Part shown: positions 9,838 to 21,010 of the stretch, piece by piece | How positions within the stretch are numbered: position 1 is the stretch's first letter | Layout: every line of letters begins with the position of its first letter | Assembly: GCA_009823505.1 (NCBI GenBank) | Contig: VZQC01007982.1 | Location: 899,050-963,049, forward strand | DNA from: Rhizomys pruinosus | Lineage: Eukaryota; Chordata; Mammalia; Rodentia; Spalacidae | DNA length: 64,000 bases | Reading direction: 5' to 3' | The notes under the pieces: generated by a model | Databases searched by the model: none | Seen by the model: only the letters and a program-made list of their open reading frames with translations | What the model was told of the DNA's origin: nothing | Translations under genes and position numbers: made by a program

Positions 9838-10117
9838 CTGGCTTTGTATGTGTGAAGGGACAAGCGCACATGCACGTGGGGGCCAGAGGACCACCTCTGG
9901 TGTCATTCCACAGGACCCGTCTACCTTAGTTTGTGAGACTGGTCTTTCCCTGGCCTGCAGCCTGCCAACTACACTTGTCTAGCTGGCCAGTGGGCCCCAG
10001 GGATCAACCCGAATCTGCCTCCCCAGTGCTGGGGTGACCAGCACTGTGCCCGCCTTTTTTAATGTGGGTTCTAGTATGGCAAACACTTTACCCACTGACC
10101 CATCTCCTGAGCCCCAG
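9838..10117 (-). mobile_element. B3 SINE
   Basis: Antisense B3-type order: 'gggggccagaggaccacctc', 'tgtcattccacaggacccg', 'ctagctggccagtgggcccc', 'cctccccagtgctggggtga', 'tttttaatgtgggttct' and the B2-like 5' end 'cactgacccatctcctgagcc'. Confidence 0.85.
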
Positions 10118-10594
10118 AGACAGACATATCTGAGTTGACGGGGTCTGTCCAGGGTCTGGTTTTAGAGATCAATTCTGCTTTTCTATGAGATCCTGGTCAT
10201 GACTCTCAGGACTCTCACTGCTGGGAGGCTGCTGGATGGTGCCTGCTTCTCCAAGGGCTGCCAACAAGGGAGCAAATGAATAATCACGGGCAGGTTGAGG
10301 CAGAGTGTGGTTAATCTGCTCCATGGACACAAACTGAAGCTCCATCTCCACCACTGTGCCCAAACGCAAGCAGAGATTAACGTGCGGGGGAGGTGTTAAC
10401 GAAAGGACACATGGGGATTTGTCGAGGAGGAGCCCGCCTTACCAGGAGCCTTTTCTCTGGCTGATTTGGGTGAAGGAGACCAAGGATCTTTCATGTAATG
10501 AAACATCAGGATGAATCCCCCAGCTGTCCTGAGATCTCTTCCTGAGAACTTTGGGCCAGCCATCAAATTTGCCTAGAGAATAACTTGAATGTTT
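10118..10594. other. Unassigned sequence
   Basis: No recognised repeat or exon. Confidence 0.6.
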
Positions 10595-10799
10595 TGTTGT
10601 TGTTCTTGTTGAGACAACATCCTAAGCTGGCAGTGAACTGGCTCTGTAGCCAAGGATGGTCTTGAACTTCTGAGCTTCCTGTATCCATCTCCCAACTACT
10701 AAGACTGCAGGTATATACCACCACATTTGGTTTATGCAGTGCTGGCATTGAACCACATGCTAGACAAGTACTCTGCCCACTAAACTACTCTCAAGCCCC
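10595..10799 (-). mobile_element. B4 SINE (ID + B1 composite)
   Basis: Antisense: a B1-like part ('gttgagacaacatcctaagc', 'tggtcttgaacttctgagc') then an ID-like part ('gcattgaaccacatgctaga', 'caagtactctgcccactaaa', end 'caagcccc'). This ID/B1 order is the B4 arrangement. Old and diverged. Confidence 0.82.
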
Positions 10800-12577
10800 C
10801 AAGGAATGGGTTTTTGATGGCAGGAAAGGAAAGCATTTGTAATTGGTGTAACTGCCTCAGCCAGGGATGGAGGTGGGAACACTGGGCGTGTTGTTACAGA
10901 GCAAGCCTCTGTGGCTAGTGCCTCTACACTGCTGATGCTCTGTAGATCTACTCGGCCATACCACCGCTGGGCTACTAATGGGAAGGGGGTTGGCTGCGTC
11001 CACTGGGCTGAAGTGACAGAGCAGAAGGCAAAGAGATGATCATCAGTCTTGGTCTTTTGGTGACACTTGGCAGACCTCGTGTGTCACATGTGAGGGAACT
11101 CTGATACGGGAGCAGAGATGTGAGCTTTTCAAAAAGGCCTACATGGACGCCAGAAGCCTTTTTGCTGTAGACTCCATCCCCTTCTCTTTGCAGACCCCAT
11201 CATGAGGTGCTACTCTTGGTCCTGCCTTCTACAAAGGAGATCTGCCTAGTGGCTTCTCTCGCGTCCACTCCGTGTGGCATCAGGACCCTTTCCGAGGCCA
11301 CAGGGAAGGTGTTCAGAGGTCTTGCCACTTGCTGGCTCCTCGGTCACTGACACTTGGGTTTGCTGGCGCTGTCTCTCTACCTCTTTCTCACTCTGCCCCT
11401 TCCGTTTGTTTCCTGACCTCTGCACAGTCAGTAAACAAGGTGGGGTCCGACGGAGAGTCAACGTAGCACCCTCCCTACGCCTTTTTGTCTGTTGTTCTGC
11501 CTGCCCTCCACCTCGTCAATCAGTCTGGCCTGTTCGCCACAGGAAGGAAGCCTGTGGGGAAAGGCAGCTGTTTGCACAGAAGGAAAACACCTCCTTTGAG
11601 AGTATACCCAAGGGCTGTCCTTTTTTCCAAGACCAGTTCTGACAGCTAAGAAGGCTGGCACCCAACTGGCACACTCTGATGCCTCAGTCATGTCACCTCC
11701 TGCCACATCAAGCCTTTGGCATGGTATTGGTGACTCAACCTCTGCCAGGCCCACGCCATCTTCTGCCCAACCCACAGCAGGTGGTGGCCGACATGTTCAG
11801 GGTTGATGCAGGTTGGTAGTGGGCCATACTTTCTTGGACTTTGTTTTCATGGAGGGAGAGTTCACAGAACAGGTCTGCTATCATTTTGTCTTTTCCTTGA
11901 CTTCTCTATGACTCTAATGAACAAGCTCCCGGTCGGAAAAGTTCTGTGCCCAAGGCCCCTTTTGTGTCTATTCTGGCTTTAGAAAGGGCCAGCCCTGACA
12001 CAGCAAGTTTGCATAGCTTGGCCCAAAGCTCTCCGGCCGCACCCACATACCAGGGCAGAGCCGGTGCCAGTGCCTGTCCTGTGAAGGCACCATCCACTGT
12101 TCCCATGCAACAGAGGGTTGGCCATTAGGCTACTGCTACCAGGGCAGAGAAAACTTCTTCAAAACAGGGTGGCTCTGTCGGTTCTCTGAACTTTGCTCCT
12201 TGGCTATTCGAGAGAAGAGAGTGAATACATGCAGGGCCTGGAGTTTCTTAGAAGCAGATCGTGAGGATTAAACATCACTGTCTGCAGCACTAACAGCCGC
12301 TTTGTTAGTAACACATCATCTTTTGGGGTTCGTAGCTTCATTCTTAGAAAAACATCAAGGCCATCACAGGAGGAGCCCTTATCCTCTTTAGAACAGGAGA
12401 ATGCTAGAACTTTCTCCAACCCTCTCCACCCTCATGTAAGTCCTGCAACCTGCTGAAAATCTATCTCATGGCCTTTCTTCAAAGAATGGTTAGCTGGTGG
12501 AACTGCTGCTTGAACTAAATACTTTATGAAGTAACATTTCCTTAGCAGATTCAAATCTGTACAGAATACCCTATACA
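10800..12577. other. Repeat-poor unassigned sequence
   Basis: About 1.8 kb without a recognised repeat. Open frames of up to 122 codons lie on both strands over 11246-11775, but they overlap antisense to each other and show no family resemblance. This could include ordinary unique intron or intergenic DNA. Confidence 0.55.
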
Positions 12578-13018
12578 TTGAGCACCCCTAATCTAGAATT
12601 CAAAATGCTGCGAAATCAGCCATGTGCAGTTCACAGGGCACTGTGAGTGGGAAGTTCTACATCTGACTCCCTGCTATGAGATGTGGTAGAACACAGAAGC
12701 ATTAAAATATATAGAATCACATCCAGGCTATGTGTATAGGTCTATGGTCATACATATGAAAATACAATAAAGTATGTAGACTGGAAATCCCAACTTTTTT
12801 TTTTGGTCTTTTCAAGACAGTGTCTCCCTGTAGCCCCAGCTGGCCTGGAACTCTCTCAGTAGACCAGGCAGGCCTTGAACTCACAAAGATCCGCCTGCCT
12901 CTGCCTCCCGAATGCTAGGATTAAAGGCGTGTGCCACCACGCCTGGCTCAAAATCCCAACTCTTAAGTGCTTCTGATCCTGAATAACAGAGGTAAGAGAG
13001 GCTCAACCCTCAGTCTAG
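12578..13018. mobile_element. Old DNA-transposon-like fossil, split by B1
   Basis: Left part (12578-12794) reads 'ttgagcacccctaatctaga', 'ttcaaaatgctgcgaaatc', 'caggctatgtgtataggtct'; right part (12951-13018) reads 'taagtgcttctgatcctgaa' and 'gaggctcaaccctc'. The ends 'ttgagcacccc' and 'gaggctcaac' are roughly inverted, as in a MER2/Tigger-group non-autonomous element. The family name is tentative. Confidence 0.5.
12796..12950 (-). mobile_element. B1 SINE nested in old fossil
   Basis: Near-consensus antisense B1 (poly-T, 'caagacagtgtctccctgta', 'ggcgtgtgccaccacgcctg'). Target-site duplication 'aaatcccaact' at 12785-12795 and 12951-12961. Confidence 0.96.
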
Positions 13019-14107
13019 AAAAGAGAGGAGAGAGAAACTAAATGACTGAGGCAAGGGAGATGCCACCTCGAGTAAAGGTCTATGGCACCCAGCCACTCAG
13101 AAATACCCACTTTGGCAACCCACTTGGAATTCCCAGAAATCTTAGCCAGATACCTGATGGAGACTTTCAATATCCTAGGGCTTGATCTGAGATCACTTCA
13201 GGTCCAGGATTAAAGGCTGTTTCTGTAATGTTATTCTACAATCCTAGAAGCTGGTTAGTAGAGTGTTCCCTTAACAATTTACCATGACCTAAGCAAGATT
13301 ATGTCCTCTTCCTTCTTTGGCTTTATCTGAAACAGAGAAAACAGTCGTATTTGTCAACCACTTCTCTGTAGCCCCCAAAGAAGTTCCTTTCCCCTTAGCC
13401 TGCAACATAGATGCACGGAACCCTCCAAGTCTTACTGCCTTTTGGTTATGCCGGCCAGAAATGAAGATCAAATATCCACCAGGGACACAGGGGCACAGTG
13501 ATGTCATGGTGCAGTCTGTGATTAGCTTAGTTTGTTTCTCATCATCAGTTCTCAGAATTATTGGCAGGGAGTGTGTATTGTCTGGGAGATCACCGCTTGG
13601 AATGGGCTGGATGCCCGCTGGCCAGGCCTCTGCTGAGGGCCTTCGTCCCATGGTATTCTCAACGGTGAACAAATGAGAGGGTCTCTCCGTCTCCTTTCAC
13701 CAGTCATGCGGTTAACTCCGTAAAGCCCTCACAGTTCCTGGATTTCTAAGCCACCTGACTTTGATGGGCTGAATTCCCACTCACTCTCAGACTCCTTGAC
13801 TTAGTTTTCTTCATAACAGGACACTGAAAACTGCTTCTCTGTTATAAACAGTGGCTTGTAATGTCATCTTTCAAATCTATTCTATTTCAAAACCACAATG
13901 CTGGATCTAAAGATGGTGTTCATAGATGCTGTGGGCCAGGGGCTCTAAGCTGGAGGATGAACACCCATGAAGGGCTGTGGAAGGGCCAACGTGCGACCCT
14001 TCTGAAATGTTTGACTTAAGATGTGTGTGCATTTGTACTCTCCACATTGTCCTGTCCAAGGAAAGGGGCCGTGCTTGTTACTTTTTTGTCCTTGATGTAA
14101 GTGACTT
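13019..14107. other. Unassigned sequence
   Basis: No recognised repeat. At 13289-13676 open frames of 119 (+) and 127 (-) codons overlap almost completely. Neither shows a recognisable domain or an obvious splice context, so neither is called. Confidence 0.55.
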
Positions 14108-14395
14108 AAAGGAGAAAGGGTTATGCAGGCTCACAGTTTCAGAAGCTTTTACTCGGTCGCAGCAGGGAAGGCACGGTGGTCAGCACAGCTCCATCTGTGG
14201 CAGCAGAAGTGTGAAGCAGCAGCTGCTCACATGGTCTAGACCCAGAGGCAGATAGGGCTGGCCAGAGCCACAAACAACCTAATTCATCAACCGGGCCCCA
14301 CCTCCAAATGGCTCCACAGCCTTCAAAAGAGTCTCACATGCTGAGAATCCAGGATTCAAAACATGAACCTCGGTGGGATGCTTTAAAACTCTAGC
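14108..14395 (-). mobile_element. MaLR-like LTR fragment
   Basis: Carries the same kind of text as 724-1197: 'gaagcagcagctgctcacat', 'cccagaggcagatagggctg', 'gggccccacctccaaatgg', 'cacatgctgagaatccagg'. Both ends are lost. Family assignment by resemblance only. Confidence 0.5.
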
Positions 14396-14815
14396 AGGGA
14401 CCAGATCTTCTATTAGTCTGCAAAGAATTCCTCTGGGAGCAGTTTGTCTAAAAGATGAAAAAACTGGGCTACATAAAACTAATATACTAGGACGGCTGCA
14501 AAAACACAAAAGGGCAGAGGCTCAGCACTCCCTGTACCCCACCACAGAGGCTCCGAGTTTCCTGTATTACATCTCGCTATTCATCTCAAGACAGTCTTGA
14601 GGCCACACTGCAAGTCACACTCTTAAATCAAATTAAGAAATATCATGGGTACAGTAAGACATCCCCAACTGAAATAAATGAAAAGTATATAAGTGAAAAC
14701 GGACAAACTAAACTCAAGGAAATTTCAGTTTGTGTGGCAGCACAGGAAGGCTATTTTACAACTGTAAAATTCAAATATGCTATGTGTACTAACAATCGTC
14801 TCATAGTGAAAACTA
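14396..14815. other. Unassigned sequence
   Basis: AT-rich in its second half; no recognised repeat or exon. Confidence 0.55.
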
Positions 14816-14930
14816 GGATGCTGGGATACCCCTGCAGTCCCAGAGCTTGGGAGAGTGAGGTGGGAGGATCTGGAGTTCTAGGCCAGACTGGGCTATATAG
14901 TGAGACTCTGTGTCACATAAACAGGACAAG
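14816..14930 (+). mobile_element. B1/PB1 SINE (old, partial)
   Basis: 'ctgggatacccctgcagtcc', 'gagtgaggtgggaggatctg', 'ctaggccagactgggctata' and 'agtgagactctgtgtc' follow the B1 order at low identity. Confidence 0.75.
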
Positions 14931-14999
14931 ACAAAACTCTGACAGCCATACATGGTGAACACTGGGTGAGTTTTTCTCCATTTTCTTCTAAAATTCAAC

Positions 15000-15183
15000 T
15001 GTCAAGGGTAGAGTGCTTACTGTTCTTTCAGAAGATCTAAGTTTGGTTCCTAGCATCCACAATGAGCAGTTCATGACCACCTCTATCTTCAGCTCCAGGG
15101 AACTAATGTCACTAGGCTCTGCACATACCCGTGCACAGACACAAAGACACACATAGATACACAGATACACACACACACACACA
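15000..15183 (+). mobile_element. B2 SINE (old) with CA-rich tail
   Basis: Diverged sense B2: 'gtagagtgcttactgttctt', 'gtttggttcctagcatccac', 'atcttcagctccagggaac', then a short (CA)n at about 15171-15183 grown from the tail region. Confidence 0.85.
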
Positions 15184-16190
15184 ATTTTAAAATGAACCTT
15201 TAAATTTTTATTGTCATGGTAATAAAAAGATTAAGTATGAACCAGGGAGGAGAGAGAATGAGAATGTAGAAGTCAGCAGATGAAATCTGTAAACAAAATC
15301 TCAACAAACGGACAGACACACAATAATGAAATTAGCACAGCTCAAAATGGCGATACTCAAGACCCTAAGGAAGGAAGCTCACAAGAGAGCCCACACCTGT
15401 GCAGAGGCCAGGAAGGCTCAGGAGCTGGAGGCGTAGTGCCTTAGAAGTCAAGAGGTGGGACTGGAAGGAAGAATCTCTGCAAGTAAGGCAAAGGCTTGTG
15501 TAAGTTCTAGTCTCTGTGGAGTGCGTGAACCTGGAGACAGCAGGCACACATTGGCTGCCACGCTACAAAAAAAGGTTCAGTTGAAATCCACATTGGGAAC
15601 AGTAAGGCCTCTTCCTCAGTACAGCTTCCTGAATCTGGCAGCCAGGCTGATCTGTGCAAAAGATTTATGTCTCATTCACTACCCCTACCACCTCCATCAA
15701 GCCATGTTAAGTCTACATTTCCCAGGATCCTTTTCTTCATTTGGCTCCAGGCTACAGTCTGGCAATGAGGGGAACTTATGTCAGATGTAGAATGCCTAAA
15801 TGCCAAGATGCCATTATTCCAAGGGCCAGACACGGTGGCTCCACACTCCTCTCTAACCGCTCCCCTTGGAAGTCCATTGTGGCTTCTTGGAATTTGTGGA
15901 GCCTCCAGCTTCTCTTGCTCTAGTGATTTAGACTCAAGACTCCTATGAGAACTTAATGCTCTGGATGAAGCTTTCAGGACCTTTCCAGCATCAACCCCTG
16001 GTACCTATATTAAGCTCTTTATTCCTTATCATTTTAAATGATCCAGGTTGACCTACACTAACTGATCCAGTTCCTAGTCAGAGATTGAAGAATCCATGAA
16101 TTCATTCTCTGAGCAAACGGTCAGGCCAAGAAAAGAAACTGCAAGCTAACAGATACTATCATAGTGAGAAAGCTGACTCTGTGGTTATCC
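15184..16190. other. Unassigned sequence
   Basis: No recognised repeat or exon. Scattered open frames of up to 111 codons show no domain. Confidence 0.55.
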
Positions 16191-16584
16191 TATGAATGTT
16201 CTACTGCTGTTAACAAATCACTATAAATGAAGTGCTTAGAACAATACACTTATTCTTTCAAGCCAGCCGCAGGGTAAAACCAGGTATTGACAGATGGAGC
16301 TCCATTCTGGAGGCTCAAGGGGAGTTGCTTTCTCTGTTTTCTTGCCTTCCCACCTTGGCCAGTGCCCTCCCATTCCATCTCCAGATCTATGGGGTTGGGT
16401 CTCTGACCTTTGGTCACCTTATCTCCTCCCTACCACAGCCAGGAAAGGGTTTCTGCTTCCAATGGCAGGCCTGATCAGTATGTCTCTGGAGAGTACTTGC
16501 CTGTATCAAGGTGCCTGACCTTAACTGCACCTGCCAAGCCCATGTAAGGTCATGGTTTCAGAGTCTAAAGTTAAGACAGGGACA

Positions 16585-16602
16585 CTTAAAAAAAATATTA
16601 TT

Positions 16603-16646
<44 letters not shown>

Positions 16647-16796
16647 GGTGCCAACAGAAGCCAGAAGAGGGTGCTAGATTCCCTAGGTCTGGAGTTACAG
16701 CGATTGTAAGTCACCTGACACAGGTGCTGGAAACTGAACTCAAGGCCTCCACAAGAGCAATACGTGCTCTTAACTGCTGAGTCATCTCTCCAGCCC
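16585..16796 (-). mobile_element. B2 SINE nested in LTR
   Basis: Antisense B2: an expanded GT tract in the tail side, 'ccagaagagggtgctagatt', 'ggtctggagttacagcgatt', 'gctggaaactgaactcaagg', end 'gagtcatctctccagcccc'. Confidence 0.92.
16606..16643. repeat. (GT)n microsatellite
   Basis: 38 bp of pure GT, inside the tail side of the antisense B2 at 16585. Confidence 0.98.
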
Positions 16797-16850
16797 CAAG
16801 GACGGGGACATATTTGTATGAGAGGTGACCATTATTCTGCCTACCACATA

Positions 16851-17279
16851 TGTGTAATTATGCAGGCCAGTTGAGAAGTCCTGTCACTATATAGAGATTC
16901 AACATCCTAAATATGAATAGAGCATCAAGGATCACCAGACATCCCTGTGGACACAAAACATGAAAGAAAAAAGTGAAGATGGACAAAGGCCCTGGAAGGT
17001 TTAGTTACATTGGGGGGGGGGGCAGGAAACTTCAAAAGAAAGAGATAAGCATCCCTACAATTACTTAAGAAGCTTCAATATAGAAAAAACTGATATTAAA
17101 AACTCATCTCTCAGACATAATAATATATTGGCAGAAATAGATATTCACTGAAGTTTTGGAAAGGTGGGAATTTTTCCAGAAAGTAGAATCAAGAGAGACA
17201 GAAAACTGGAAAAGGCACAGAGTTGATCAAGAAGATACACCATATGAAAAGTAATAGCTCTAAGAAAAAAGAATATCAA
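16851..17279. other. Unassigned, A-rich sequence
   Basis: Includes a run of ten G at 17012-17021. The A-rich text leading into the Lx 3' UTR could be L1-derived, but I cannot align it. Confidence 0.45.
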
Positions 17280-18232
17280 ATATAAAGAAAGGGAACTAAG
17301 AAGGGGGTACTAAGGAGGGGAGATACAGTGATATAAATGGGAAAGGAAAGAATGGAGCAGGAAGGGTTAAGTGAGGTGGGTAATAGGAGGGCAGTGTAGA
17401 TGAGGGAAATCACGGGGGATATTGAACACTAAAGACCTTTTGAAAACATCATATGGAAACCTACTACTGTAGAACTTTCCATAAATATATGACTTTAGGT
17501 GGAATTATCCTGAATGGCAGGGGGCAAATACATCTACTGAACACTACAATCTAGCAAACAGAAAGCACAGTGCAGGAAATTGGGGGGGGCAGGTTATCTC
17601 TTTCAGAGTTGTTGCCATAGACCCTCAAACAAAACTGGTTTGCTTACCTTCTAGAACTTGATGCTAAGACCTTATTGGTGAAGATATTACATACTTTAGT
17701 CATAGAACATGGAGAAATCAGGCTGCTCAGCCCTAAATGAGGCATCTATATCGCACTTCTTCCGAAAGCTCAGGGATCATCTCAGAAGAGCAAGAGGTGG
17801 TGGATGACTACAACGGAACACAACAGGGCAGTTATACACATGAACTCACAGCAGATGTGACAGCATGCCTCAAACCGGCACAAGTTCAAACCAGACAAAA
17901 TCCCAATAAGGCTGGGGGAGATGGGCAGGAAGTCTCACCCCTAACTAAGGAATTACTGACGACCGATAGCTGCTGGGAATGGAAGAGTCTGTTTTCTTTA
18001 AGGTTGTGACCCCTGGTAGGTTGACTGCACTACAGAGGATAGCTCCGTATCCAGGAGGAGTATTGGACCAACACAAACTGGCCCTGACAGGCTTAAAAAA
18101 AGAAGACAGGAAGTTGAGGGGGTAGGGAAGTGGGGATAGATCTGGGAGGAGGTGGGGGAGCGGAAGGAATATGGTCAATGTAGATCGTATGAACTTCTCA
18201 AAGAATTTATAAAAATGTATTTAAAAAAAAAA
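17280..18232 (+). mobile_element. Rodent LINE-1 3' UTR (Lx-like)
   Basis: Long L1 3' UTR: purine/G-rich start (17280-17420), 'atgaactcacagcagatgtg', 'caagttcaaaccagacaaaa', 'tcccaataaggctggggga', 'ttgtgacccctggtaggttg', 'gaggagtattggaccaacac', a second G-rich tract (18110-18165) and an A tail (18220-18235). I recognise this order from rodent Lx elements. ORF2 is absent and it is diverged, so it is an old, 5'-truncated copy. Confidence 0.8.
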
Positions 18233-18751
18233 AACCAGGGATATTTTCTAAGTAGAAAGATCACTTTCCACAACAGAGACACTAAATACCTGGACCGAGA
18301 AATGAAAAGGCTTCTACTAGGACCCACACAACATGGGATAAACTGGGGTCTCCTAAATCCTTCCAAAGAAAAATGTCCAGAAATCCACATTGCATTGGAC
18401 TTGTCAACAATGCTAGGCACTGTAAAGCCGAAGTCTGAGGGTAATGTGTCTGTAATCAGTGAAGTGATCCTCACATACACCCACATACGCATGCACACAC
18501 ATGTTGGGGTTGAGAAGATTAAAGCAAGAAAGAGCCCAGGATCCAGAAATGTATTTAGCTTGGGCGAGAGAGCAAGGGGAAGTAGAACAGGGCGCCATCC
18601 AGACCAGAGCGGGAGGAAGCCAAGCCCAGAGGAAGCAAAGCACAAGGGGTGGCCACGTGTCCCCGCCCCCCGCCAGCTCCGCGGTCAGGAACAGGACAAA
18701 CTATGAAGTACACAGAAACTTTTAAACTTAAAAGTTTAAGATGATAGTTTT
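18233..18751. other. Unassigned sequence
   Basis: No recognised repeat. Open frames of 184 (+, from 18152) and 156 (-) codons overlap here. The plus frame starts inside the L1 tail and the two are antisense to each other, so both are judged incidental. A CpG-containing GC-rich patch lies at 18650-18685. Confidence 0.5.
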
Positions 18752-18766
18752 CATTTCAGACTTTTT
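18752..18766. repeat. B2 target-site duplication, left
   Basis: 'catttcagacttttt' recurs at 18992-19006. Confidence 0.92.
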
Positions 18767-18991
18767 TTTTTTGTATGTGTATGAATGTACTGTCTGCATG
18801 CAGGTCTGTGCACCCGTGTCGTGCAACGCCGCGGAGGTCAGAAGAGGGTGTCGGATTCCCCTGGAACTGGAGTTCTCCTGGAATTGGAGTTCCAGATGGT
18901 TCTTAGCCGCCATGTGGGTGCTGGGGATCGAACCCGGGTCCTCTGCAAGAACAGTCGGTGCTCTTAACCACTAGGCCATCTCTCCAGCCCC
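18767..18991 (-). mobile_element. B2 SINE, subfamily with 17-bp duplication, young
   Basis: Antisense full-length B2 with perfect 15-bp target-site duplication. The block 'ctggaactggagttctc' at 18861 is followed 17 bp later by 'ctggaattggagtt' at 18878; other B2 copies have this block once. CpG-rich and near identical to copies at 24014 and 40625. Confidence 0.97.
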
Positions 18992-19081
18992 CATTTCAGA
19001 CTTTTTAAAAAAGGTTTTAGAAGGAAATTTCAATCTATGTGGTGAGGCTGCCAAAAGTTATGTTACCAATGCTCTTTTTCT

Positions 19082-19234
19082 TTTTTTTTTTGGTCTTTTC
19101 GAGACAGGGTCTCCCTGTAGCCCCAGCTGTCCTGGATCTCACTCTGTAGACCAGGCTGGCCTTGAACTCACAAAGATCCGCCTGCCTCTGCCTCCCAAGT
19201 GCTAGGATTAAAGGCGTGCGCCACCACGCCCGGC
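19082..19234 (-). mobile_element. B1 SINE, young
   Basis: Near-consensus antisense B1 ('ttcgagacagggtctccctg', 'gcgtgcgccaccacgcccgg'). 16-bp target-site duplication 'ccaatgctctttttct' at 19066-19081 and 19235-19250. Confidence 0.97.
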
Positions 19235-19254
19235 CCAATGCTCTTTTTCTATGT

Positions 19255-19345
19255 GCTTGTGTGTGAGCATATGTACATGTGTGTGGAGATCTGAGGTCAG
19301 CCTTGGGTATTGTTCCCATGATAGCTATCCACCTTGTTTACTGGC
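19255..19345 (-). mobile_element. B3-like SINE fragment
   Basis: 'gtgtgtgagcatatgtacat', 'gagatctgaggtcagccttg', 'tattgttcccatg', 'tatccaccttgttta' follow the antisense B3 start at moderate identity. Confidence 0.55.
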
Positions 19346-19984
19346 AGTTCTCGACTTGGTCTATAGTTGAATAGTGATGGTAAATAGAGTGGGGTGTTTA
19401 TGGGAGGTAGAATTAAAACTAAATTTTTACCTTCCATGGCAGAAAAAGGGGCGGGGGTCAGAATAAAGGAACAGCAGTAACTAGAGGAAGAGCTTTAGAG
19501 GCTCCTGGCGGAAAACAGGTAGGGCAGAGGACAGCTGTTTGTTACCACAGGGTTCAGTGCTATCTCACTTTTTAGTCTGTAAACATGAAAGGGGGCAATT
19601 CAAACATCAAGCTGAAGAGGACAGCAGTCCTGGATTTAGGCAGACACTGCGCATGTGTAGGCACAATCTGCTTAGCACACGAAGCAATGCTACAGTACAG
19701 GGCACACCCTGCGGCATGATGCTACCATGTACTTGTCCCCATGAGCAGACTTGTTTGTCTGCACACCCCTTTCTGGGTATGTCTCATGAATGAAGGGATG
19801 AAGCATGATGGTGTAGAGGTCTAAGATTGGCCACTGGGAGGTGATGTCATGAGATGTAGGGGCTGCCCTTCCCAGACACATATAAGCTGCTTGTTGCATA
19901 GAATAAATGGATTTGCACCTCTGACATGGTCCCCGGGATGTTACTGGAGTAACCTCTCGCAGTACCCTCTTCAGCCTGTTCAAC
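19346..19984. other. Unassigned sequence
   Basis: No recognised repeat or exon. Confidence 0.55.
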
Positions 19985-20390
19985 CGCAGCAGCCCTGAAG
20001 GTAGGCCCATACAATGAAATTTTATTCAGCCACGCAGAGGCCACAATGCTGGTGAGCCTTGAAAATATCACACTAAGTGAATAAAGACACAAAGCTCATA
20101 TACTGTATGATCCCCCTTATAAGAAATGGTCAGAATTAATAAATCTACAGAAGGCAGATTTTTCTAGGAGCTAGAGAAGGAAATGAGGAGTGCCTGACTA
20201 ATGGGTTCAGGGTTTCTTTCTGGGGTGATGAAAATTAAGACAATGCTGATCTGATGGTTGGACAACATTGTGAATGGCCTAAAAGCCCTTGTACCATTGT
20301 ATCACATACTTTCAAATGGTAGACTTTATGCTCTCTGCAACCTTGTTAACTTTACAACAGTTTAAAAATTTTTATTAAAACTATCTAAAG
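19985..20390 (+). mobile_element. Ancient LINE-1 (L1M type) 3' end
   Basis: Sense old-L1 3' text in order: 'attttattcagccacgcaga', 'gagccttgaaaatatcacac', 'taagtgaataaagacac', 'tatactgtatgatccccctt', 'ggggtgatgaaaattaagac', 'ttgtgaatggcctaaaagcc', then 'tttaaaaatttttattaaaa'. Recognisable as a mammalian L1M 3' UTR; non-coding and old. A B1 sits at its 3' end. Confidence 0.82.
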
Positions 20391-20392
20391 TC

Positions 20393-20565
20393 GCCAGGCA
20401 TGGTGGCACACGCCTTTAGCACTCAGGAGGCAGAGGCAGGCGGATCTTTGTGAGTTCAAGGCCAACCTGGTCTACAGAGTGAGTTCTAGGACAGCTGGGG
20501 CTACAGGGAGACCCTGTCTTGAAAAGACAAAAAAAAAAAAAAAAAAAAAAACCCCAAACCCCCAT
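20393..20565 (+). mobile_element. B1 SINE, young
   Basis: Near-consensus sense B1 with a 21-base A tail. 12-bp target-site duplication 'ctatctaaagtc' at 20381-20392 and 20566-20577. It inserted at the tail of the L1M fossil. Confidence 0.96.
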
Positions 20566-20577
20566 CTATCTAAAGTC

Positions 20578-20894
20578 TAATGGATTCCATATCTGTAGTC
20601 ATCGGCTGAGCTACCATGGGAGGACCTCGCCCCTCGGGGTCAGGCACAATGCAAACCTGGCCACCCAGGTTCTGAGTCTCATATGTGTTCACTTCAGAAT
20701 TCTAGTTTGATTTTGCTGTTTTGAGTTTCTTTTCTTCAGGTTTTCTTTGGCTCACCATCCTGTCTCGCTTCATAGCATCTATCCAAAGCTCAGCCATTCT
20801 ACAAGTCATCTGATTTTCTAATTTAGAAGCCTAGTTAAAAATTCAACCAGGAGGGACTACAGATCACTAAGTGCCATTTGGAGACGCTACAGAA
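20578..20894. other. Unassigned sequence
   Basis: No recognised repeat or exon. Confidence 0.55.
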
Positions 20895-21010
20895 TACTGC
20901 AGCAGGGATGTCCAACCTGTAGCCATGCACTACAAGTACCCCAGGACAGCTAAGAATGGGGTCCAACACAAAATCACTAAATCACATTATCAACTTTCTT
21001 TTCCATTTCA
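20895..21010. mobile_element. Possible old hAT-type DNA transposon fossil
   Basis: 'gcagggatgtccaacctgta', 'ggacagctaagaatggggtc', 'caacacaaaatcactaaatc' resemble one end of a widespread hAT-like fossil. Short and diverged. Confidence 0.35.

Larger units (their letters stand above)
16191..16850 (-). mobile_element. MaLR-like LTR, split by a B2
   Basis: Left part: 'tactgctgttaacaaatcac', 'tggaggctcaaggggagttg', 'ttttcttgccttcccacctt', 'ccaatggcaggcctgatca', 'aaggtcatggtttcag'. Right part (16797-16850): 'cggggacatatttg' and 'ccattattctgcctaccac'. On the minus strand this runs from 'gtggtaggcagaataatgg' to 'gtgatttgttaacagcagta', the 5' and 3' ends of a MaLR-type LTR. Confidence 0.6.

Noticed and set aside
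13289..13676. Overlapping 127- and 119-codon frames on both strands
   Set aside because: Near-complete antisense overlap and no recognisable domain point to chance openness in unique DNA.
18152..18706. 184-codon plus-strand frame, the longest in the window, with a 156-codon antisense partner
   Set aside because: It starts inside an L1 3' tail, crosses the poly-A, has no domain, and is mirrored by an open antisense frame.
18785..18974. Recurrent open frames with MYCLHAGLC/SPGTGV-like text (also at 4007, 24067, 40659, 44937, 48277, 49264, 49583)
   Set aside because: These are translations of B2 SINEs on either strand; the same peptide recurs wherever a B2 sits. Not genes.
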